Below, piece by piece: positions 23,495-34,497 of a stretch of 64,000 bases of DNA. Below the pieces are notes generated by a model. It made no database searches. It was not told the origin of the DNA and saw only the letters and a list, made by a program, of their open reading frames with translations. This DNA comes from Pseudopyrenochaeta lycopersici (Eukaryota; Ascomycota; Dothideomycetes; Pleosporales; Pseudopyrenochaetaceae): assembly GCA_003313425.1 (NCBI GenBank), contig NHZP01000022.1, positions 1 to 64,000 of the forward strand. Reading direction: 5' to 3'. The translations under genes were made by a program, and so were the position numbers. Each line of letters begins with the position of its first letter. Within the stretch, counting starts at the first letter, position 1.

Positions 23495-24735
23495 TGCGAA
23501 GAATTGATACAAGACTCGGTGAAAAGTACGGTAGTGAGGTGAGTTCTGAGAGCTTTGGTGGCATGGCGGGGCAAATCGTAACGCCGAGGAACGCCGCTAG
23601 CGCAAGGTACGCGATGGGCATACCTCTTTGTTTAGTCCGAACTCCTTCCGGGCCTGATTTGATGCTTTATTCACCTTTATAAAAGCTGTGTCATTGAGTG
23701 TCGCCATCATCTACCAATCTGCACGTCATGGATTTTCCTTTTGGAACATCCTTCGACAATCGTTGGTACATACCCACCGAGTAGACAATAGCCCGACAAA
23801 ACAGACCACTGTACGATAAAATCTGTCCCTTTTCAACATTGGATATCATTCATCATCAAGGCGCCAACGCTGCATTCACTGTCGTTACGGAGACCTTTTA
23901 GCGAACGCCGAGGAACGTGGTGTGTTTCCTTGAAGTAGATGTGGATGGTCTGGACAGCCCTAAGCAGAAAGAAACGCACAATTGGGTCAGATATTAGTAG
24001 CAGAAATCGTCGGTTTCTTCCAACACAGGGCATTCGACTCTAGTCGGCAAGTGAAATTTATGGTCGAATTTGGTTATACTAGGATATGGCGTCGCTGTAA
24101 TTGCGGGAATTAAGTGCCATTCGCCGGTCTCGACCTTCGCATAGCTCATCAATGGTTTTGATTTGCAAGGTAATCAATTGCATCGGTACTTGTTTATGAG
24201 ACAAAATCAAGAAGCTAATTATATTGCAAAGAGTGTGTTATGCTTATTTTGATGCAATGGCTTTCTCCTTTGTCTATCATACGATCTGCTCGGCAATGTC
24301 ATGATCACATCTAGCTGGCCATGGGAGTGACTAAGAGAGCGTTCTTAGATTATCAGTTGGGGACATCGGACATTTCGGTTTTTCTGGAGAGCACCGACTT
24401 GGGTAAACATTGTGCGAATCAGCAAACAAGGAGCCCACGAAGCTTTCGTTCGATCTGGCCTGGACGATAAACCCGCGGAGCTGTCGACTTGTGACCCTTG
24501 GCGGCGGACATGACAGCATCCTTACAATGTGATCACTTCAGGACAACCCGATTCACGTTGGATCCATATCCTGATGTTGCCAAAACGAATCAGCTTCAGC
24601 CGCATTATTTTCTACGAAGACAATCTACGACGCATCCATGACGCGCTGTAGCCACATACATGCATTGTAACTTGAGGTGAACACGTACATAAAGCACCTC
24701 TTTCTATCTAAAGCAATAAATAAACTTCATCAAAC
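23495..24735. other. Intergenic spacer between divergent genes
   Basis: This 1.2-kb spacer holds the promoters of HEM3 (leftward) and of the small gene at 24736 (rightward). No gene or structured RNA was recognised. Confidence 0.4.
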
Positions 24736-25167
24736 ATGCCCTTTGCTCCTAAGATCCGTACTATTGCACTACCAATATTTCAACGTTCTAGAATCACTCA
24801 ATCCAGCATCAGAATGTCTTCTTCCAACGCATACGGCCAAGGCAAATCCCACGCATCTGGAGAGTCAGCCGTTCCCAAAAAAGTCCAAGAGGCAGCACCG
24901 AAGGGCCTTGAGGAGTCTCTTCCCGAAAGCGTACGTCTTCTTAAGCACCGCTTCTGCCACGATGGTATGATAGGGGCCGGCAAAAGCCAACTTTTGTTTG
25001 CATAGGTCCACCCCACTGGCAGCAACCCCAACAACCAGTCCACCAACCAGATCCATGCTAAGGATGGCGGTGATGCATCAATCGTCCCCAAGAAAATCCA
25101 GGAGAAGCTTCCCGAGTCAGTTGAGAGGGCTGTACCCAACGCAATTCATGACACTGGTGACAAGTAA
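24736..25167 (+). CDS. Small conserved-looking protein with an internal duplication
   Basis: Exons 24736-24930 and 25006-25167 flank a 75-bp GTACGT..TAG intron, giving 118 residues. The first 26 residues are basic and lack acidic residues, resembling a mitochondrial presequence. A second ATG (MSSSNAYG) could also serve as start. The body is hydrophilic and contains two similar segments: VPKKVQEAAPKGLEESLPESVHPTG spans the splice junction, and VPKKIQEKLPESVERAVPN sits near the C-terminus. The repeat continues cleanly across the intron, which strongly supports the model. No function is known to me. Confidence 0.75.
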
Positions 25168-26781
25168 ATGAATCGCCAATTGCGCAACGATCTGTTCTTA
25201 AGATGACAGTAAGGTAGCACACTTGACTTATGACAGAAATCAATATAATCATCTTTTTGAAATTGTACTTTGTTGTCTTCAAAGATCCTTGTCGGGGTAA
25301 AAATGTAAAACTCTTTCTGGAAAGCGTACTCTGCACTGTTGTAGTTTTCCACTAATTTATAGAATGAATCGATTCCTAGGAGTTGGTCTTAGGACGGTAC
25401 ACTAGCTTCACAAATATGTTATAATTAAGAGTTCGAGCAAGTTTATAGTGCTAGTCAAATACAGAACGATTGTTGCAGAATAAATTAAAGTAAGACATCG
25501 CTAGGCGCCGGACGACCTCACGACAAACTTCGGCCCGACCATGCATGGTCGCTAGAATATACCCGTAAAGAGGGTGTATGCTATGATCAGTTTGTGGTTG
25601 ATACTTTTCACTTTATTTTCGCAGTGGATAGTGGGTGGTAGCGCGATGGGCGCTTGTGCCCAATTGTGGCAAGCTCATCTTCCGGAGATGGAGTCTTTGG
25701 TTATCCGACAGTAGAAACACCGCCACCCGGCCTGCCATCGGCCGGAAAGAGGCGGAATATAACTCAACTAACACTAGCACCTGGCGCGTTCGAATGTCTG
25801 GGGCAAGATTGCTGATTTGTTCGGTCACGATGTTTGTATTCGACTGCAGTAACATTACCCAATGTTATCGATAGGTTCCAGCAAGGGATTAAGAGAAACG
25901 AGAAACAAGATATGGATATCGAAGTAAATAAAAAAGAAACGGAACCGAAAGAGCCTCGAACAACATTCCCGATTGTTTCCCTTTTCATTCTCTTAATTTC
26001 TCCTGCGTTCCCATCTATCTTGCATTCGTTTCCGAATTAGGCCTACACCATTCTTCTGTACATGCCCGGTATCCTATGGAGCGTCCAAAACCTATGGTGC
26101 TGCGTTAGTCGCAGTTGTGAGAATGACTTTTGAAGCGTCACATTCGTCCGTGCCAATCGCGCGTCACGAATGAAGACGCGTTGGCCCAGCTAAGCGTATA
26201 CGCCGTATTTCTGCTCACGATGCATCAGACAAACGATATTTCAGGCAGAGGGACAGCTGAGCCACGAAATAGATTCCATGCGAGAATCGTTTCCATCGTT
26301 TCACTACTGGCTATGCCTGGTCGAGAACGGTGCTCTTTGCGAAAACGACGTTTAAGTAATAGACTAGGATCTAAACAAAGCGTATACACCGTATCACTAC
26401 TAATTATGCCGGCAGAGACGGAACCTCCCGTGCACAATGATGGGTAAACCCTAGAACATACTGCTATCGTAAGGCTTGGTGAGTCGAATCACCAATAGAA
26501 CACGAAGAGGGATTCTGGTAGACTGACGTGTGACGCGTTTCAGCCTCTTGGTCTTGCGCTCGAAAACTTTGTGCTCGACCGAGTGCAACATTAAATATGT
26601 CGTATCTCTATTGTCTATATAATGATACCTCTAGAACGGAAAAAACCTCTGTTCCGCCCTCTCAGGCCTCACTTCCTCTCAAATTCTCAAAGTATCAAGC
26701 CCGCGACCAACATCCTCCGTCAAGACGCGCAGCCTTTCAAGTTCACAATCTACCCACCGTTGATTCAAGATAACAACAACT
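25168..26781. other. Spacer without a supported gene
   Basis: Frames here lack ATG starts or introns. The one at 26130-26447 begins with TTG and contains three imperfect repeats of a short hydrophobic segment (VYAVFLLTM, VSIVSLLAM, VYTVSLLIM). This may reflect DNA-level repeats rather than a protein. Confidence 0.35.
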
Positions 26782-27471
26782 ATGGCTATTCTCGATATCC
26801 TCAACAAGCCCATGTTCGCCAGCCGATACAAGCCTATTGTGAATAATATACAATTAGTCCTTATGATTGTGGTCGTAGGTCTGTGTGTTCCACAGTTGAG
26901 TGACAGCAACGATAAGCGAAAAGGGGCAGCCACAGCCGCTCTAGCTATAGTATGTCACGAATACCTGTCGCAGTCGCGCACGAATACAACCTCATTACTG
27001 ACCCAAATTTTATTATAGGGGATACAATCTCTCGTTGTCATTGCATATATAATTGCGTCGGAACATGTCGAGAAATTCAAGAGGTGGCACTCCTTCAAAG
27101 CCCATGTTTTTCTCTACTGTCTTGAAATCGTTCTCTGGAGTGCTCTATTAGCAATTATATTCCAGACGAACCTCAAGACGTGTGGTGGGTACCGGTGTGG
27201 GTTGAGCTGGGCTGTGATAGTATTGGCTCTTGTAATTAAGTAAGTATCTCTGCAGTACACAGAAGGTGTTCTATACTAACAAGGTTGCGTTAGTCACACA
27301 GAATCATATGGCGCTGCAATCTCTATCCGGGAGTTTCGTGAATACCGCAACAATGGCAAAGCTGTGCCGTCGACGAATACTATCAATATGGGCAACCGAC
27401 AACAAACTTACGAGGACCAGATAGTGCAGGGAAACTCCAAGCACCGTGTTGGGCAAATCCAAGAAGCGTAG
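26782..27471 (+). CDS. Four-helix membrane protein, MARVEL-like
   Basis: Three exons (26782-26949, 27019-27239, 27294-27471) give 188 residues. Introns of 69 and 54 bp have GTATGT and GTAAGT donors, and the second has a CTAAC branch site. Four hydrophobic segments are seen: IQLVLMIVVVGLCV, LVVIAYIIA, FLYCLEIVLWSALLAIIF and WAVIVLALVI. They are followed by a polar cytosolic tail rich in Asn, Gln and Arg. Size and topology resemble the small fungal tetraspan proteins of the MARVEL type, but I see no diagnostic motif. The extended cysteine-containing loop (KTCGGYRCG) before helix 4 is notable. Function unknown. Confidence 0.75.
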
Positions 27472-28108
27472 GCGGTTGAATGATAGCACTTCAAGCGCTA
27501 CTTGGAGGACCATATATGGCAGCCTCGCTAAGGTGAGCTGTCATAGCCAAGCAACAGCGACAGCGACATAGAGACCAACTTCGAACTTTGAATGTTGGAA
27601 TTGTGGCTAGCTCGAGGTTACCCAACTGCGGTACTAGCAAACTATGTAGTGAGTGTGTTGTATGGCTGGTACGAATGATTTACTGCTACGCGACATGTCG
27701 AATATGCTCGACAAGGTCTCCCTCTGGCGTTTTTCAGCGCATAAAAGAAAGTCATTATCTGGGTGGGGATGGGAACTTTTCTTACCCCTGCGAAATGCAA
27801 GCTCGAGGCGAGGTATATAGAAATTTGTCTTCTTTTCTCAAGGATGTTTTCCAATAATTGTATTCCCCTGATGCACGCTCAAGTTCATACTACGATAAAG
27901 CCTGTCCTCGTCCGGTGGAAGATTTCCAAATGCGTCCACAGACTTGTGGCCGAGCTTTGTCATCCATAATCAACATATAAAATCGTTTACCAGGAATCAG
28001 GGCGAATGACCGCCACCGAGGTTTTGCCAGCAACAGGGAGCCTATGCGGCCATTCTTGCAGTGCTATATGTACAGGATTCCCCAGAAGCCCTGCCTCAAA
28101 AGTTCGTC
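27472..28108. other. Convergent intergenic spacer
   Basis: This is the 3' flank of the membrane-protein gene and of the alpha/beta hydrolase. No gene seen. Confidence 0.4.
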
Positions 28109-29298
28109 TCAGAGCTTCGCCTTGATCCATTCTTGCACCACTTGCTGACTGCCCGTGCCTGAATCGCCCTTGTACCCTAGAATGCGCTCGACGATCATCT
28201 CTATGTGGCAGGCCTTTGGTGTGACGATTGTGTTGACGCGTCCTCCCTTGCCACCAAAACCAATGGTGAATTTCCTCGCAAAAGCTTCGATACCATCCTT
28301 CAGAATCTCATTATCACCAGCCCAGATCAGAACCTCTTCTACAATGTCCGCTACAGGCTCCCACCAGTCCGGCGCGGCGAGGACTGGTTCGTTGTAAAAG
28401 TCGCCGGCAAAGGGTGAGTCGGAGCCGAGGAAGGCAGCGGACCAACGGCTCAATGCCCGGGCATCGAACATGTCTCGCTCAGCGTTAGTGATGAAGGCAG
28501 GCGTGTGAGTGTTGGTCAGAGAGGACCACGGTGAGATGAGGAGAGCGGCATGGATTTTGGAGGGCAGGGTCAAGGCCTCAATTTCTGGGTGTTTGTGAGC
28601 AATATGTGAGAGCAGGCCGAGGATGAGGTTGCCACCAGCCGAATCGCCGCCCAGAATAAGATCGGATGGACTGCGACGCTCGGTCTCGACAAGGTAGCGG
28701 AGCAACTCCACGGCTTGCCTCAGCTGGGCTGGATACGGGGCTTCGGGGGCGAGGTCGTAGGCTAGGAGGAGGGCGGACACATGCGGTCCGAGAGACTTTT
28801 GGAGGTCATGGAGCCAGAGCATGTGGCCTGGGCCGCAGGGCATGACATATCCGCCACCTATGTGCTACGGTCAGCGTCAAGCGCGGCGCACGACAGGAGC
28901 GCCAGGTACCGTGAAAGTAGACCAGAAGCTTGGTTGCAGACGGGCTACCGAACCAATGGGCTTGTGCTCCACTTGGAAGCGTGATGGTCTCGGGCGCGAA
29001 TCTGTGGTCCTGTGCATACTGGAGGTAGGTGGGCGTGGTTGGGCGGTTCATGTAGCGGTCGGCTGCGAGGTCGAGGTTGCCCAGCTGGGTGCGGAACATG
29101 GCGAAGAAGACATCTTTGAAGTACGTGTTGGAGCCATTGGCGCCCTTGAAGGGCGAGGTAACCAGCCGGGCGGATGCTGACAAGACTAGACGACATGTGA
29201 GCAACTGGCGCGGAATGTGGGGCGGCGGCAGCGGGCAGCATACTTGCTTTGAGGACGGCCGAGGCGATGCCCAGCTTGCTGGCAGGCGAGTCGGCCAT
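28109..29298 (-). CDS. Alpha/beta hydrolase of the hormone-sensitive-lipase type
   Basis: Three exons (29298-29244, 29185-28910, 28857-28109) give 359 residues, with introns of 58 and 52 bp. The oxyanion-hole motif HGGG (from His110) is created exactly by the second splice. The nucleophile elbow is GDSAGG (Ser183). The acid is probably Asp292 in AGDNEI and the histidine His328 in ACHIEM, so the triad is complete. This abhydrolase-3 family hydrolyses esters of short or medium acids, and members occur both in detoxification and in secondary-metabolite clusters. There is no clear signal peptide, so it is likely intracellular. It is divergent from the bZIP gene with only 221 bp between start codons. 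Confidence 0.9.
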
Positions 29299-29519
29299 GT
29301 GCAGTGAAGACTGTAGAGGCGGACACGGATGAGACAGAGCACCCTCAGGCGCTCCGTCGAGGAGAGCAGCACTGGGGGTAGTCAAGCTGCCGGGCGAGGG
29401 TTACCGGTAGCCGAGGAAGCCCCCCCGCATCGCTTCCCTGCCAAGCAGGGGCATCATGACTCGGGCGCTGATTTCTCTCCTGCTGGTATGAGTCGCACCA
29501 ACACCTGCCCATAGTCAGC
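29299..29519. promoter_or_regulatory. Short bidirectional promoter with two near-AP-1 sites
   Basis: This 221-bp, GC-rich spacer separates the start codons of the hydrolase and the bZIP regulator. It contains TGACTCG (29457-29463) and TGAGTCG (29489-29495), each one base from the bZIP/AP-1 consensus TGA(C/G)TCA. Control of both genes by the neighbouring bZIP protein is possible but purely inferred. Confidence 0.35.
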
Positions 29520-31242
29520 ATGGCCTCCCCGGGCGAGGCAGATACACCGTCCGCGCCGGCCAGAGACGAGAGCCATATCGACGGGCAGGCCGCCAAAAAG
29601 CGGCGCACGGCGCCCAACTCACGCGGCGTTGCGAACCTCACCCCCGACCAGCTGGCGCGAAAGCGCGCCAACGACCGCGAGGCCCAGCGTGCCATCCGCG
29701 AGCGCACCAAGAACCAGATTGACCGGCTCAACCAGCGCATACGCGACCTCGAGAGCCAGCAGCCGTACCATGACCTGCAGCTCGTCCTCCGCGAGAAGGA
29801 GGCGGTCCAGGCGGAGAACGCCGACATCAGGAAGCGCCTGGAGAGCGTCGTGAGCATCATCCAGCCCATGCTGCGCCTGTCCGGCGGCCTCAATGGCACG
29901 CAGCCGTCCCTTCCTCTGCCCCAGCGGAGCCATGGCTAATCCAGCGCAGAACTGGCAGCCGCCGCCGAACGATCGCCCCTTCCCGTGCTCCCCCACCACC
30001 AGCACCGCGACGCCGGCCCCGGCCAGCCCGCCGACCTGCGTCACTTCAACGCGACCCTCCACGACATGGCCGCCGCCGCCGCCTCGCCCTCCAACAACGG
30101 CGTGCACTCGCCCAGCGGCACCGACAGCGGACGCCAGTGGCTGTACCCGGCCGATGCCCCCACCAGCCACCTGCGCCGCTACTCCAACGAGCCCGCCCAG
30201 ATGCCGCCCGAAATGCCCTTTGACGAGCGACTGGGCGTCGACTTCCTCCTCGACAACGCCCACCGCCGCGCAGTCGACCCAAACCTGCCGCCTCCCCAGC
30301 ACCCGCCGCCCAGCAATGTCAGCACCAGCCAGCATGCCCAGTATGCCCCCGGCCTGGTCGCCCATCTCACCCTCCCGCGCAACATCGCCGCCACCTGTCC
30401 GCTGGACGTGATCCTGCTCGACTTCCTGCAGGACCGGCAAGCACGTGCTGCCGAAGCTGTGCCCATCAAGACGCTGGTTGGCCCTCTGTATCCCAACTTT
30501 ACCTCGCTCGCCTACCCGGACCGCAATGTCGAAGCCCATCCTCTCTCCAAACTCTTCACCGACATTCTCCGCACCTTTCCAGACATTTGTGGCGTGCCGG
30601 AACAGGTCGCCATCGTCTTCATCATGTTCCTGATTATGCGCTGGCAGATTGAGCCCACGCAGGAGAACTATGAGCGACTGCCCCATTGGGTCACCCCGCG
30701 ACCAGCTCAGCTCTTCACCCCCCATCCGTGCTGGGTCGACCATCTCCCTTGGTAAGTCTCTACCGAGAGTGCTTCCCCTCACCTCCATTATGCAAACCCC
30801 ACGTTTCTAATCGACCGCCAGGCCAAAACTGCGCGACAAGATCATCGCCCATCAACCCTTCGTCTCCTTTGAGAATTTCTTCATTTCCTTCACTACAACC
30901 ATATCCTTGAATTGGCCCTATGAGCCACGCGACTGCCTCCTCCCTGCATCCAAAGTTCACAATTCCACCCTGTCCACAACATCCTCCATCCCAGCCTCCT
31001 CTCCCTATTCCACCCATGTCAACGCTGGCTCTCCACCGGGCCCACCAACACCACAGCCACCCGCCAGCACACCTGGTATTCTTGGCTCAATCGGCCCGCT
31101 GCCCAAAGAAGACGACCAATGGCTCATTAACCCCGCCTTTGAAAGTCACCTGCGCGATCTCAACAATTGGTCATTGGGACCCAGCTTCAGGGGAACCTTT
31201 CCCGCGTTTGCTGACACTGTGAAAATTAAAGAAGGCCGATGA
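29520..31242 (+). CDS. bZIP transcription factor with C-terminal DUF3425-type domain
   Basis: The proposed exons are 29520-29895, 29950-30751 and 30822-31242, giving 532 residues. The basic region (RKRANDREAQRAIRERTK, about residues 47-64) and a heptad region follow the fungal bZIP pattern. The C-terminal part, with RWQIEPTQENYERLPHW and PWPKLRDKI, fits the DUF3425 module that often accompanies it. The last intron (GTAAGT..CAG, 70 bp) is certain. An in-frame TAA at 29937 lies between the bZIP and the rest, which continue in the same frame. A 54-bp GC..AG intron removes it and joins GGLN to ELAAAAERS, the expected sequence. If that intron is wrong, the gene is broken there. Confidence 0.8.
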
Positions 31243-31609
31243 AACTCTCTGTAGATGTACGCCGCGATTCGGCCCTGGCGTCATTGCGTGGAATGGAGTT
31301 TATCTGGTAAATGCAAACATACTTATCTTACTTTTATGATGGCAAAATCCGGGGGCGCAGGACTAGCTTCTTCGCTTGTATTGATATTTAGTATGAGGTA
31401 CCATTGTTCTTCAACACGGTCAAGAGATTGGCCGCCAACCTTCCGAACCGGCGTTCAGCCCCTGTATACCTTAGTCATGAACTCCGAAAACCCAATTATT
31501 CTATTATACTAAAACAGTAAGTATTTCAATTCTAAGACATGTTACATGTATGGAGCGTCTGATCTTCCTACTTTAAGTAAACATATCTTTAGAACCCACC
31601 TGTAACGTT
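31243..31609. other. 3' flank of the bZIP gene
   Basis: No gene recognised between the bZIP stop codon and the SnoaL-like remnant. Confidence 0.4.
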
Positions 31610-32104
31610 TCACTTCTTCTCGGCTCGCTCTAAAAGCGTACGCCCTGAGATGTCCAACACTTCAATGAACCCTTCTGCCGACAAACAATACCACAGACTC
31701 ATCCGAACCACTGGGCCAACGCCTTCTCCGACGTAACCCCATCCATTAAAATCCTCGATCTCTACCCCTTCTTGCCCTTGAATTCGATCCGATAGTCTGC
31801 CGCTATGTATCGGCCGTCTTTATCGACGGCGATTTTCTGCGGGATCAAGTCTCTTTCACGTTGGCGTGTATAACTTGGACCCAAGCATGGTAACCAGCGA
31901 AGATGGGGTCGGAAAGGGAAGCGATTAGGAACTTTTTGAGTTTATGAGTAATGAGAAGACGGAACGCAAACTAAATCAAACCTCGATGTTGCGTGCATAG
32001 TAGCAGCAGTATGAGTCGAAGTCATCGGAATCGAAGGCGCGGATATAGGCGTGGAGGTCTTCGACGGTCCGCATAGGTTTTGTTTGAAGCGAGACCCGAG
32101 ACAT
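31610..32104 (-). pseudogene. SnoaL/NTF2-like protein with two frameshifts
   Basis: From an ATG at 32104 the frame reads TVEDLHAYIRAFDSDDFDSY, a good match to the first helix of SnoaL-like small cyclase/hydrolase proteins. A 50-bp GTTTGA..AAG intron would join ARNIE to FLIASLSDPIFAG. The frame then breaks after ANVKET, resumes one base shifted as LIPQKIAVDKDGRYIAA, breaks again after FKGKKG, and resumes as VEIEDFNGWG to a TGA at 31610. Each break is repaired by one extra base in a short run (T and G). So this is either a young pseudogene or a gene with two homopolymer sequencing errors. Related proteins act on polyketide or terpenoid intermediates; the substrate cannot be told. Confidence 0.6.
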
Positions 32105-34497
32105 AGCGAGAGGCGTGGTACTGACCGGTTCTGTGAAGGAGGGGTTGGGATGTTCAAGCGTGTATAAAACGTTGATTGAGAGCTATAGGCCCTCAGATAG
32201 GACTGGAAGTTATACAAAATCCGCTGTTCATCATGAGCAACCGTCCTGTTATATAGTAAACGTTGATGTATCTTCGGAGTGGGACACAGGCTTTCGCGAT
32301 CTGGAATGGCTAGTCTTGGCCAGTCTCCGGCTTCATAATCCCGTAAGAACCCAAGTCCCGGCATAAGATAGTCTCATTCTACTTCTAGGGTTCCGTTCGG
32401 TATTTCAGGTCCAATAGAGAAACCTGACTGGCGTATTGGGCCCGATAGTACGTTCTGCACCTGTGTTTGGATCCACATCACCTTCTAGGTGGGGCGCTTT
32501 GTGCATCGCTTTCGGTGGATTGCCAACATTGTGCCTAACGCAATTTTCATCGGAATTTACCATTCCATATATATGAGCTTGTTCTCCCCAGTGTCGTTTC
32601 GTATCACAATAACGTTTAGCAATGATTATCAAACTGACCAGAATAAGGCAAATTAGAAGCAGGCTTCAAAAAACCTTGGTAGAAGATCAAATGCAGATTC
32701 TAAGTTACTGGAAATTGGCCAAGATAAATAATAACGTGTTCAAATAGTGCCCCTAGCTGCGAGACTCGAGAGGGGAGCCGTTTCGTTTAAACGGGTGCAC
32801 TGTTGGCTATATAAGCAGTAAGCCAGGGTAAGAACTCTATTGTACCGCTAACAAACCGGGACTTCCGGTGTTGCTTGCCAAACATTTGATTTTACAGGAC
32901 GAATCCGTAATTGCGGCGCCGGTTGGAAATCGGAAATCCAACTGGGGTATCCTCTGAAGTCTCTAGCACAAAAAGAACGGGTTCTAAATCCACAGAAATG
33001 CAACGACGTTCTGTTTTAACATCATCCTGTGCCTCCCATCGAAACTCTGACTTGCAGATCTACTTCGCAGCTTTACGTACCAATATTTGACACAATCATT
33101 GCATATAATATTTCTTGGCTATTCAAGGTCTACTTCGGCGACGCCGTTACTATCTCTTGCCCCAAGGCTGCCACAGTTTGTACTGTTAGCAGACGCTGAC
33201 TTTGGGTGAGAAGTTACACGTGGGGGAGGCGGTTTTAAACCCAGCGCCTTTTTGTCGTCAAAGCGGAAGTCCGATTCATTCCTGTCGGTGGAGTGCGTCT
33301 CAAACGACGGAGAATGAGGTGGCTGGCTGACACTGGATGCGCACCGACAGGAATTCCCGACTCTGTCTTCAACTCAATGTGGGTGAGATATTAAAGTTAC
33401 CAGTTGTGCTGTTCCACAATATTTTATGGAAATGGAAAAGGTCGAAGATAATTGAGCCGTACTTTCTGATGCCCTACAGGTTGGATGAGTCTTGTTTGCT
33501 ATAGCAGGGGCCTGGCTTTGACCGAAAGTGGTCGCAATAGGGCGTGCGACACCATTCAAGGCACCACGTAATGTAGATACGAGAAAAGCTCGACAAAATC
33601 TCCTAACTCCGATTCCCGCTTTTGACGCTCATTTAGCATCATCTGCTCAACGCTGTTCCTGGGGTCAAGCGAAATCTTAGCTTAGGAGTGGATGGAGGCA
33701 AGAGCGATTGGCTTACCAGCTCAAGTCCCGGCCTGCGCAACTGATATCTGCATCAGCTGAGGATAGGGCATCCCAAGACTTGTAGAGAAAATCCCAGTGT
33801 CATAATCGAATCTTCGATTACGCCTATTTGGTCGATTGTGATCCGCTCAGGGAATAAGATAGCGAAGGTTGGGCCACCACCGGCGGTTTTTGTAATTAGC
33901 ACTGTTCGAGTGTTGCTGGGCAACTAGTTAGTTTAATACTTGCTCACTACTAGTTCGATGAACAAGGAGGCGTATAGTGTCGCAGCTTTTTCACTAGGTC
34001 CATAGAGGACCTTTAGCATTGCTTTCTTGAATTAGAAGCCTTAGTTCATCCCAGTGGTATAGGATTGTTGTCTATGAAATCATTTTTCCCTCAGTATTAC
34101 TGCCGATTACCCTTTAGTGTGGACAAATTAAGCAACAGCTTTTCCAGTAATATAATTAATACTAATCCCACCATGTTGCTTGGTTTACTTGGTCTCCATA
34201 AACAATAAGGATAGTGCTAGCTATGCACTAATATATATAAGTATACTCTCTACATTTCGACCATCCATATGTACAGTGGCATTGGCCTAGGTGCCAAGTT
34301 CAGACTTCAAATGCCATGTATGGACTGTGCAACAAAGGTGAATAAAGCCAAGCGCTGATCAAACCAAGACACTACCTTTTTCCATGACTGCATTGCAGGC
34401 TCACACAGAGAACGAATGCATATATGATTTAATTAGAACATCAGCCTCCACCATGGTTGCAGGGACACTATACGACCGAATGCGGGTTGGTTATTCT
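32105..34497. other. Gene-poor spacer with one inverted repeat
   Basis: Nothing codes convincingly over 2.4 kb. A perfect 13-bp inverted repeat (ATTCCTGTCGGTG at 33278-33290 and its complement at 33342-33354) encloses a 51-bp loop. The rest shows only short chance frames. Confidence 0.4.

Noticed and set aside
26130..26447. A 105-codon repetitive frame as a gene
   Set aside because: It starts with TTG rather than ATG, has no intron or family signal, and the repeat can be explained at DNA level.
29619..30788. Minus-strand frame of 389 codons
   Set aside because: It is antisense to the bZIP gene in GC-rich DNA. It is Gly/Val-rich without domains, as expected from the complement of Pro/Ala/Gln-rich codons.
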